Source of the DNA: Acidobacteriota bacterium
GTDB lineage: Bacteria; Acidobacteriota; Terriglobia; Terriglobales; Acidobacteriaceae
NCBI GenBank assembly: GCA_021819255.1
Contig: JAKART010000035.1
Span: forward strand, 1 to 11,201
Direction: 5' to 3'
Length of the DNA stretch: 11,201 bases
A program made the position numbers and the translations under genes. The stretch's first letter is position 1, and each line of letters begins with the position of its first letter. Positions 6,041 to 11,201 of this stretch are shown here, piece after piece. The notes beneath the pieces are model-generated. The model worked only from the letters and a program-made list of their open reading frames with translations, was not told where the DNA came from and searched no databases.

Positions 6041-6630
6041 AGATTGCGGGTCTCGCGCAGCAGGCGCACCGTCGCGGCCAGGGGCAGTCCCATCACATTG
6101 AAGAAGTCTCCCTCGATGCGGGTGATCCAGCGCGCGGCATAACCCTGGATGCCGTAAGCGCCGGCCTTGTCCAGCGAGTCGCCGGTGGAGAGATAGAAGG
6201 CCAGCTCTTCGGCTGGAATCGGGCCGAAGAAGACCCGGGTCGTCTCCACATGCGTGCGCCCCGCGGCGGCCAGACCGGGTAGCGCCAGGGCAATGCCGGT
6301 GTGTACCTCATGGACGCGATTGGAGAGCGCAAGCAGCATACGCTCCGCCTCGGCCGGGTCCACGGGCTTGCTCAGGATGGTCTGTTCTCCTCCGCTGCCG
6401 CCGGGCGTGGCGCTCATCGCGACCGTGGTGTCCGCTCCCAGCACGGCCGCCTCTGGGTGCAGCGCGTGGATCACTCGCGCTTTTTCCAAAGCCAGGCGCT
6501 CGACGTAGGCGATGGGCGTCTCGTCCGGACGCTGGGTCTCGTCGATCTCGGCGGGAATCACCTCGCAGCGTACTCCGGCCTGGGCCAGCAGGCTGCGGCG
6601 GCGGGGAGAGGCGGAGGCCAAAATCAACAT
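6037..6630 (-). CDS. maf: Maf-like nucleoside triphosphate pyrophosphatase
   Basis: A 197-residue cytosolic house-cleaning enzyme that hydrolyses non-canonical or excess nucleoside triphosphates (dTTP/UTP in the YhdE subgroup) to the monophosphate. Landmarks: ILASASPRRRSLL (3-15), EIDET (28-32), YVERLALEKA (42-51), VLGADTTV (63-70) with catalytic D67, ILSKPVD (85-91), NRVHEVHTGIAL (104-115), and DKAGAYGIQG (154-163), which is typical of the YhdE type, then FFNVMGLPL (176-184). A Gly-rich loop (TPGGSGGEQ, 75-83) is longer than usual. The frame extends upstream to 6798, but the family N-terminus fixes the ATG at 6630. That ATG lies inside the end of the mutarotase gene (ATGTTGA overlap) and has no clear Shine-Dalgarno, so translation is probably coupled. 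Its stop overlaps the M20 peptidase stop on the other strand. Confidence 0.93.
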   Translation of the reverse strand: MLILASASPRRRSLLAQAGVRCEVIPAEIDETQRPDETPIAYVERLALEKARVIHALHPEAAVLGADTTVAMSATPGGSGGEQTILSKPVDPAEAERMLLALSNRVHEVHTGIALALPGLAAAGRTHVETTRVFFGPIPAEELAFYLSTGDSLDKAGAYGIQGYAARWITRIEGDFFNVMGLPLAATVRLLRETRNL

Positions 6631-7559
6631 GGCTGCCGGGTTGCGTCTGAGCTCACGATGAGGCGCGCCTCGGTGGTGTGCTGCTCTCCGGGTGCAAGTG
6701 TGATGGCGTCTGCAGCTACGTTCGCCGTCTCGATGCAGACCATGGAGATCCATCCCTCCGAGGTCATGTCGGTCAAACTGGCGGTCAAAGCACTCCATGG
6801 ATTCCAGACCACCGTGGTTCGGGAGCCTGATTTCTCCACGTGGATGCGGCGCGCGTAAAGGGGATCTTCCAGGTCAACTGCGGCGACCGTATCCAGATAG
6901 GGGCGATCGGTCTGGCCGCTCAGCCGGAGCACCGGCTCGTCTTGCACCTTCACCTTGAAGTGATCGGTCTTGTCCAGGTAACGGGTTCCGGCCAGCCCGT
7001 GGATTGCAATCTCTCGGGCGTCGCCGACGGCGAAGTAGGTGTGCAGCGCATCTTCGAACCAGAGCGGCTCCGAGCCGAGGTTGCGTACCGTCAGCCGCAG
7101 CCGCAGCTCAGCCCCCAGGGAGAGTTGATAGAGCAGTTGAAACTGGTCGTAGCCCAGCGACCGGCTGGTCTCCGAGGGATCCAGCGTCAGGGTCAGGTGC
7201 ACTTCGTCTCCGGCCAGAGCGGCAAACGCCAAGGTCCACTCCTCAGTGCGGGCAAAGCCGTGGGAGGGGCCGTCACTGCGCTGGCTCAAAGCCGTTGGCG
7301 TGCGGTTGCCGAACCACGGAAAGATGATCGGGACTCCGCCACGAATGGCTTTGCCGCTCTCCAACTGGGAACGCTCGGAGAGGAAGAGAACCGGCTTTGC
7401 TCCCTTGGGCTGCCACTGCGTGAGGTGCGCTCCCTGGAGATAGATCTCGGCGTTGCAAGCCGGGCTGCTGATGGAGGCTCGCAGCAGGCCATGTTCGGTT
7501 TGGGAGAAGCTGAGAATACCGGGGATGCTGAAGTGTTGGGCGAGTTCGGAAAGATCCAT
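6624..7559 (-). CDS. D-hexose-6-phosphate mutarotase (aldose-1-epimerase family, YeaD-like)
   Basis: A 311-residue cytosolic enzyme predicted to interconvert alpha and beta anomers of glucose-6-phosphate and related sugar phosphates. Family marks: LQGAHLTQWQP (41-51), IRGGVPIIFPWFG (72-84), SHGFAR (99-104) with substrate histidine H100, EDALHTYFAVGD (169-180) with catalytic H173, WNPW (252-255), and CIETANV (275-281) with the catalytic glutamate E277. The length is normal. Two starts are possible: ATG 7559, chosen here, or TTG 7580, which adds seven residues; neither has a good Shine-Dalgarno. Its last bases overlap maf by 7 bp, so the two form a translation unit. Upstream lies a 260-bp gap with a 14-bp tandem repeat that may hold its promoter. 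Confidence 0.9.
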   Translation of the reverse strand: MDLSELAQHFSIPGILSFSQTEHGLLRASISSPACNAEIYLQGAHLTQWQPKGAKPVLFLSERSQLESGKAIRGGVPIIFPWFGNRTPTALSQRSDGPSHGFARTEEWTLAFAALAGDEVHLTLTLDPSETSRSLGYDQFQLLYQLSLGAELRLRLTVRNLGSEPLWFEDALHTYFAVGDAREIAIHGLAGTRYLDKTDHFKVKVQDEPVLRLSGQTDRPYLDTVAAVDLEDPLYARRIHVEKSGSRTTVVWNPWSALTASLTDMTSEGWISMVCIETANVAADAITLAPGEQHTTEARLIVSSDATRQPC

Positions 7560-7619
7560 CGATAACCAGTGTAGAGCCAAACTGTGCAGCGCCCGCCGAC
7601 CTTGGCCCGCAGTAGCGTC

Positions 7620-7661
7620 CAGGAATGCAATCTCAGGAGTGCAATCTCAGGATTGGAGCTC
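7620..7661. repeat. 14-bp tandem repeat (2.7 copies) upstream of the mutarotase-maf unit
   Basis: Units start at 7620 (CAGGAATGCAATCT), 7634 (CAGGAGTGCAATCT) and 7648 (CAGGATTGGAGCTC). The first two differ at one base, and the third keeps CAGGA plus scattered matches. The repeat sits 40-60 bp upstream of the possible mutarotase starts, in a 260-bp gap (7581-7841) with no gene and no convincing terminator. The spacing of about 1.3 helical turns could suit side-by-side protein binding, or it may simply be slippage-generated. Confidence 0.65.
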
Positions 7662-7841
7662 AGCTTGTTCCCTTACGATGCTCTCCGGGTGGATTCCAGC
7701 CTGCGCACCGCGGCCTGCGTATAGCTTTTTTTCGTGTTGAGGGGTTCTCTGAAACGGGGTTGCCGTGGCGGTTTCATTGGGGAAATTGCCCAAAATCGTC
7801 GAGGCGTTGGGATAGGTCTGCACGGAAAAAGCGTCAGCCCG

Positions 7842-8540
7842 TCACCAGCCCATCTGGCGCATCCGCTCCTGAATCAGGCCGCTGTAGCGGGCCATGCGCT
7901 CCGGGCGGCGGCGGCGCGGAGCGGGAAGGATGGCTGCCAGCTCGGCTGCCTGGATGCGGCTGAGCCGGCGGGCGGAGGTGTGGAAGTAGAAGCGGCTGGC
8001 GGCTTCGGCTCCGTAGACGCCCGGTCCCCACTCGACGACGTTCAGATAGAGTTCCAGGATGCGCTGCTTGCCCAGAGCCAGCTCCGCTAACGGCACCAGC
8101 GTGGCCTCCGCAGCCTTGCGCAGGTAAGAGCGTTCCGCGCCCAAAAGGAGGTTCTTCACCAGTTGCTGGGTCAGCGTGGAGCCGCCGCGCAACCGCCCGC
8201 CATGCATGTCGTCTTCGGCGGCGATCTCCATGGCGTGCCAGTCAAAGCCATGGTGCCGATAGAACCGTGCGTCCTCGGCGGCGATCACCGCGTGCTGAAG
8301 ATCAGGAGAGATGGCGCGCAGAGGAACGAACTGGGAGCGCTTGGCGTAGGGCTTGTCTGCCAGCGCGGCCTCGACGCGGCGCTGAAGTTGCAGCGCCGTG
8401 GTGGGAGGGTTCACCCAGCGCATGGCGGCCAGGCTGAGCGCGGCCGAGAGCCAGAGCAGAAGTGCCAGACCGGCGAGCCGCCGGGCCAGTGAGCGAAGCG
8501 GCCCTTCAGGAAGCCGCGCCGCAGCGCGAGGGTTGGGCAT
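7842..8540 (-). CDS. mtgA: Monofunctional biosynthetic peptidoglycan glycosyltransferase
   Basis: A 232-residue GT51 enzyme that polymerises lipid II into glycan strands at the outer face of the inner membrane. A basic N-terminus and hydrophobic segment (about 22-40, LAGLALLLWLSAALSLAAM) give a signal anchor. The GT51 motifs follow in order: AAEDARFYRHHGFD (87-100) with catalytic E89, GGSTLTQQLVKN (119-130), RKAAEA (141-146) with the second glutamate E145, and GKQRILELYLNVVEWGPGVYG (157-177). AAELAAILPAPRRRRPE closes the domain. No transpeptidase domain follows, which separates it from class A PBPs. The ATG at 8540 has a modest AAAGG ~9 bases upstream. It lies 185 bp downstream of the sensor kinase on the same strand, with a long imperfect hairpin in between. 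Confidence 0.94.
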   Translation of the reverse strand: MPNPRAAARLPEGPLRSLARRLAGLALLLWLSAALSLAAMRWVNPPTTALQLQRRVEAALADKPYAKRSQFVPLRAISPDLQHAVIAAEDARFYRHHGFDWHAMEIAAEDDMHGGRLRGGSTLTQQLVKNLLLGAERSYLRKAAEATLVPLAELALGKQRILELYLNVVEWGPGVYGAEAASRFYFHTSARRLSRIQAAELAAILPAPRRRRPERMARYSGLIQERMRQMGW

Positions 8541-8616
8541 GGGGGCTGCCTTTCAGCATAGAGCAAGGCCCGCCTGCGGTTGGAAGCGCAGTTTGCCGGT
8601 TCGAGGGAGCCATGCG

Positions 8617-8691
8617 CTCCGGCCGCGGCACGGCTGCAACTTGCGTGGCGCGGGTTGCGGGTGTTGTGCAGCCGAGTTGCCGGGCCGGGAG
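8617..8691. other. Long imperfect inverted repeat between the histidine kinase and mtgA
   Basis: Arm 8617-8640 pairs with arm 8663-8691 through blocks CTCC/GGAG, GGCC/GGCC, CGGCA/TGCCG and CGGCTGCA/TGCAGCCG, plus AC/GT, giving about 23 base pairs with four small bulges and a 22-base loop. On the minus strand it follows the kinase stop (8726) by ~35 bases. No T-run follows on either strand, so a classical intrinsic terminator is not supported, although such a GC-rich stem could pause or end transcription or protect the kinase mRNA 3' end. Confidence 0.6.
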
Positions 8692-8725
8692 CGGCGGAAT
8701 CAAGATGGACCGAGGGCGGTTCGCC

Positions 8726-10534
8726 TTAGTCGGAGACAGCCTGCTCGGCGCTGTTCCGGGCGGGGTCCTCGCCGGCCAAGCTCTCGGCCTCCGGGCGAAC
8801 GGGAAGGGTGACGGTGAAGGTTGTGGCGGCTTCTCCCTGGTCGGCCTCGGCGCTGCCGCAGTGGACCTCGACACTGCCGCCGTGGCGCTCAATGATCTCT
8901 TTGGTGACCCACAGTCCGAGGCCCGTGCCGACATCCTTCTTGGTAGTGAAGAACGGCTCGAAGATCCGCTCGCGAAGCTCGGGGGCGATCCCCGGTCCGT
9001 TGTCCTGGATGATCACCCGCACTACCTCCTCTTCGTCTCTTTTCTGGCCGTCGATCTTCACCCAGATCGAGCCTCCATTGGAGACGGCGTCGGCGGCGTT
9101 GGAGACCAGGTTGGCGATGGCTTGATTCAGCTCCCCCGAGAGAGCGTAGATGGGCGGACAGGGGTGCAACTCGCGCTCCACGTGGATGTGCTTGGTGCGG
9201 AACTTGTTGGAGTAGATGCTGAGAACGGACTCCACCAGAGTAGGCAGATCGACCCTGCCCGGCATTTTGGACTCGCGATAGAAGCCCAGGGTCTGGCGGG
9301 TGATGTGGGAGACGCGGATCAATTCTTCTTCGGCCATGGAAAGATGCGCGACGGCAGCTTCAGGAAGGCTCTCTGTGGTCTTGGCGATATAGATCAGATT
9401 GCCGATGGCCTCCAGCGGATTGTTGATCTCGTGAGAGACGGTGGCGGCCAGGCGGGCGGCCGCGGCCAGCTTCTCCGTCTTGCGCAGCAACTCCTGGGAT
9501 TTGCGCTCCTGGGTGGCGTCGCGGAAGACGATCACCATGCCCACCAGCCGGCCCTGCGCGTCCCGGATAGGCGCCGCGCTCTGGTCAATGGCGATGCGGC
9601 TGCCGTCGCTGTGCGCCAGCATTGCGTGACTGGCCATGTTGATCACGAAGCCCTGCTCCATCACCTTGCGGAAGGGGTTGTCCATGGGCTTGCCGGTGGT
9701 CTCATGGAACAGCGGGAAGGCCTCGCCGATCGCCCGGCCCAGAGCCTGCTCCGAGGGTATGCCGATCAGCCGTTCGGCCATGGAGTTCACAAAGGTGATG
9801 CGGCCGCGTCTGTCCGTGGCGATCACGGCGTCACCCATGCTGGTGAGCGTGGTGCGAAACCACTCTTCCCGCTCCTGCAACTGGTGTGCGTAGAGGTCGC
9901 GCAGGGCCATGGTCTTAAAGATGTAATAGGCCAGAAAACACAGGCCCAGGATGGCGATCAGGGTGGCCAGGTCGATGGAGATGTAGGCGCGGTGAACGCT
10001 GCGCTGGGCGGATTCCGCCCGCGAAGACTCCAGCGAGGTCTCCTGGAGCAGAATCTCGCCGATCAGGTTGTTGATCTCCAGGGTCAGCAGATGGTCGCTT
10101 CCGGAGAGGATGACCTGCCGGGCTGCCTTGGGGTACCCGGACTGATAGAGCAGGATGTTGCTGGCCAGGTTGCCGAGCTTGGATTCGACCAGAACGCGGA
10201 GCTGCTCCACCTCGCCGGCCTCCGGGGTATGGCCTGCGGTCATCTTCTTGAGCAGGTCGAGCTGCGGGCCCAGCTCTTCAAAGGCCTGGGTGTAGGGCCG
10301 CAAATACTGCGGATTCGCGGTGTAGAGATAGCCCAACTCGCCGGTGTCCGCGTCCTCCACCAGAGACTGCGTCTGATTCACCGCCAGCAGCACCTGCTGG
10401 GTGAACTCCACCCGCGCCTGATGCTCGATCATGCCGCGGAGCTGGCGTTGCGTGATGAGCGCGTTGACAACCAACAGGCCGAGCAGCAGAAGGAAGCCGG
10501 TAATGACGCCAAAGCGCTTGTAGAAGAGTTGCAT
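8726..10534 (-). CDS. CHASE3-PAS sensor histidine kinase
   Basis: A 602-residue inner-membrane two-component sensor. TM1 is at about 9-28 (GVITGFLLLLGLLVVNALIT), followed by a ~155-residue helical periplasmic region with CHASE3-type features (DADTGELGYLYTANPQYL at 61-78). TM2 is at ~187-207. A PAS domain (~222-345) has LTSMGDAVIATDRRGRITFVN and ends IVFRDATQERK. The HisKA domain carries phospho-acceptor H368 in VSHEINNPLEAIGNL, and the HATPase has the N box (LNQAIANLVSNAADA), DNGPGI (511-516), IFEPFFTTK (524-532) and GTGLGL (536-541). The H-box places it with NtrB/HPK4-like kinases. The frame is open to an ATG at 10615, but ATG 10534 is preferred: it puts TM1 right at the N-terminus, and a TATAAT lies between the two codons. 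No response regulator gene is adjacent, so the partner and signal are unknown. Confidence 0.93.
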   Translation of the reverse strand: MQLFYKRFGVITGFLLLLGLLVVNALITQRQLRGMIEHQARVEFTQQVLLAVNQTQSLVEDADTGELGYLYTANPQYLRPYTQAFEELGPQLDLLKKMTAGHTPEAGEVEQLRVLVESKLGNLASNILLYQSGYPKAARQVILSGSDHLLTLEINNLIGEILLQETSLESSRAESAQRSVHRAYISIDLATLIAILGLCFLAYYIFKTMALRDLYAHQLQEREEWFRTTLTSMGDAVIATDRRGRITFVNSMAERLIGIPSEQALGRAIGEAFPLFHETTGKPMDNPFRKVMEQGFVINMASHAMLAHSDGSRIAIDQSAAPIRDAQGRLVGMVIVFRDATQERKSQELLRKTEKLAAAARLAATVSHEINNPLEAIGNLIYIAKTTESLPEAAVAHLSMAEEELIRVSHITRQTLGFYRESKMPGRVDLPTLVESVLSIYSNKFRTKHIHVERELHPCPPIYALSGELNQAIANLVSNAADAVSNGGSIWVKIDGQKRDEEEVVRVIIQDNGPGIAPELRERIFEPFFTTKKDVGTGLGLWVTKEIIERHGGSVEVHCGSAEADQGEAATTFTVTLPVRPEAESLAGEDPARNSAEQAVSD

Positions 10535-10570
10535 GGCAAGCTGCGGGCCGGCATCCGCCCCCCGTGCCCG

Positions 10571-10576
10571 ATTATA
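10571..10576 (-). promoter_or_regulatory. Consensus -10 box for the histidine kinase gene
   Basis: On the minus strand these bases read TATAAT, a perfect -10 hexamer in a strongly GC-rich setting. Transcription would start near 10564 and give a leader of about 30 bases before ATG 10534. No recognisable -35 hexamer stands 16-18 bp upstream, so the promoter may be activator-dependent or fortuitous. Confidence 0.4.
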
Positions 10577-10788
10577 GAAGACCGGCTGGATGGCCGGGCC
10601 CTTTCGCCCCCTCATGTTCTCGAACCTGAGAAGAAGACATGCTCCTCATGACCAGCCACTACCCGCAGCGGAAGCGCCGGTCAGGGCCACGCAGTGCCGC
10701 GCCAGCGGTCGGAGCGCAGCGCAGAGCCTTGACGGACGCTGGAGCGGAGGGTACTTCCGCCACCGACGCCCGGCCCTGTGTTTTCAAC

Positions 10789-10946
10789 ACGTACACGCGC
10801 AGCAACCGCCGCGTTTACGCAGAACAGCCTCCGAAGGCCCGATTTTTCCCTTAGCCGCTGATTCCACGCACGTTCACGCACAGCAACCTGTAAACACCAG
10901 TGTTTTCGCGCCTCATTGCTGTAGGCCACTCATTCCACACACGTTC
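10789..10946. repeat. Degenerate repeats after the RHS remnant
   Basis: Bases 10855-10875 and 10926-10946 share 18 of 21 positions (CCRCTSATTCCACRCACGTTC pattern, 71 bp apart). Bases 10789-10807 and 10870-10888 share 17 of 19 (ACGTNCACGCRCAGCAACC pattern). GTGTTTTC occurs at 10778-10785 and 10900-10907, each within a small inverted repeat. Together they suggest an intergenic block built by partial duplication. The rest of 10616-10788 is non-coding, and I see no defined element in it. Confidence 0.5.
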
Positions 10947-11201
10947 ATCATTGGGAACGCCAGGTTGCTCCACAGCTCCCAATTCGGGGGTGTCGGAGGG
11001 TGCAGCGCCGTAGTTGGCCACGATCTCCCCAAAGGAGCGGTAGTCGATGTCGTCTTCCACCTGCCCGGCCGCGCTGGCCGTCACCCGGGTCGAGCCCAAC
11101 TGATCCTGGAAGAGGAACCTGCCCGTGCCGGAGACATCCTCCGACCAGATCCGCAAGCCGTCGAGGAAGACCTGCAGCCCAAAGCTGGTCGCCGTGGCGT
11201 T
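10851..11201 (-). CDS. RHS-repeat protein, 3' end only; probably a truncated gene
   Basis: The frame is open from the right edge (codons start at 11201) to TAA at 10851-10853, giving 116 residues; the TTG at 11156 is internal. Residues ~31-57 (FLFQDQLGSTRVTASAAG, then DDIDYRSFGEIVANYG) match the RHS core region, whose DxLGSTR...D..FGE block precedes the self-cleavage/core end in RHS and YD-repeat proteins (large secreted or surface shells that often carry a variable C-terminal toxin). In intact members a FTGKERD...GLDYFGARYY block follows; here it is absent. After APSD the sequence changes to unrelated, repeat-derived residues before the stop. I infer a 3' deletion or recombination near 10985-11005. 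A variable C-terminal tip is the alternative, but 39 residues with repeated DNA is short for a toxin. Confidence 0.65.
   Translation of the reverse strand, partial: NATATSFGLQVFLDGLRIWSEDVSGTGRFLFQDQLGSTRVTASAAGQVEDDIDYRSFGEIVANYGAAPSDTPELGAVEQPGVPNDERVWNEWPTAMRRENTGVYRLLCVNVRGISG
10950..10983. repeat. Inverted repeat at the RHS truncation junction
   Basis: ATTGGGA (10950-10956) and TCCCAAT (10977-10983) are perfect 7-bp inverted arms around a 20-base spacer. They lie exactly where the RHS protein loses similarity. Short arms like these could be a recombination scar or chance. Confidence 0.35.

Noticed and set aside
8462..10651. A 729-codon open frame on the plus strand opposite the histidine kinase
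   Set aside because: It mirrors the kinase codons in GC-rich DNA, has no recognisable domains, and the minus-strand protein has a full set of kinase motifs.
10821..10847. Short stem followed by TTTTT on the plus strand as a terminator
   Set aside because: Only a 4-bp stem, and no plus-strand gene ends there.
10780..10950. The repeat block as a CRISPR array
   Set aside because: Repeats are too few, diverged and irregularly spaced, and no cas gene is present.

Overview
The window looks like a chromosomal segment of a high-GC Gram-negative bacterium, most likely an acidobacterium (Acidobacteriaceae-like). This placement is inferred from the style of the encoded proteins and from the presence of lpxC (outer-membrane lipid A synthesis); no phylogenetic marker gene is present. 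I see no rRNA, tRNA, CRISPR array or intact insertion sequence.

Layout. Positions 2-1240 (+) carry the C-terminal ~410 codons of an FAD/NAD(P)-dependent amine-oxidase-like oxidoreductase whose start lies outside the window. A hairpin-forming spacer and a small membrane-anchored hypothetical protein (1388-1774, +) follow. A compact HTH plus Mop/TOBE molybdate-type regulator converges from the other strand (1879-2292, -). Positions 2390-3045 (+) hold what looks like a decayed, frameshifted and 3'-truncated envelope-protein gene. lpxC (3715-4665, -) and folK (3044-3559, -) follow in one direction, with a strong palindrome upstream of lpxC. An M20 metallopeptidase (4874-6040, +) is divergent from lpxC, and its stop codon overlaps the stop of maf.

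From there to the right edge everything is on the minus strand. A CHASE3-PAS sensor histidine kinase (8726-10534) comes first, then a monofunctional peptidoglycan glycosyltransferase (7842-8540). A D-hexose-6-phosphate mutarotase (6624-7559) follows, overlapping a Maf nucleotide pyrophosphatase (6037-6630) by 7 bp. At the right edge is the tail of an RHS-repeat protein (10851-11201) that seems cut off just after its DxLGSTR core motif, followed by degenerate repeats.

Most genes are housekeeping: lipid A, folate, peptidoglycan, nucleotide and sugar-phosphate functions. No new defence or mobile system is evident. The most interesting signals are non-coding or structural: a 20-bp palindrome upstream of lpxC, a probable CTG start for lpxC with a strong Shine-Dalgarno sequence, two mutually exclusive hairpins at 1269-1303, a long imperfect hairpin at 8617-8691, a 14-bp tandem repeat upstream of the mutarotase, in-frame micro-repeats inside two otherwise conserved enzymes, and decayed genes beside an orphan molybdate-type regulator and an RHS tail.
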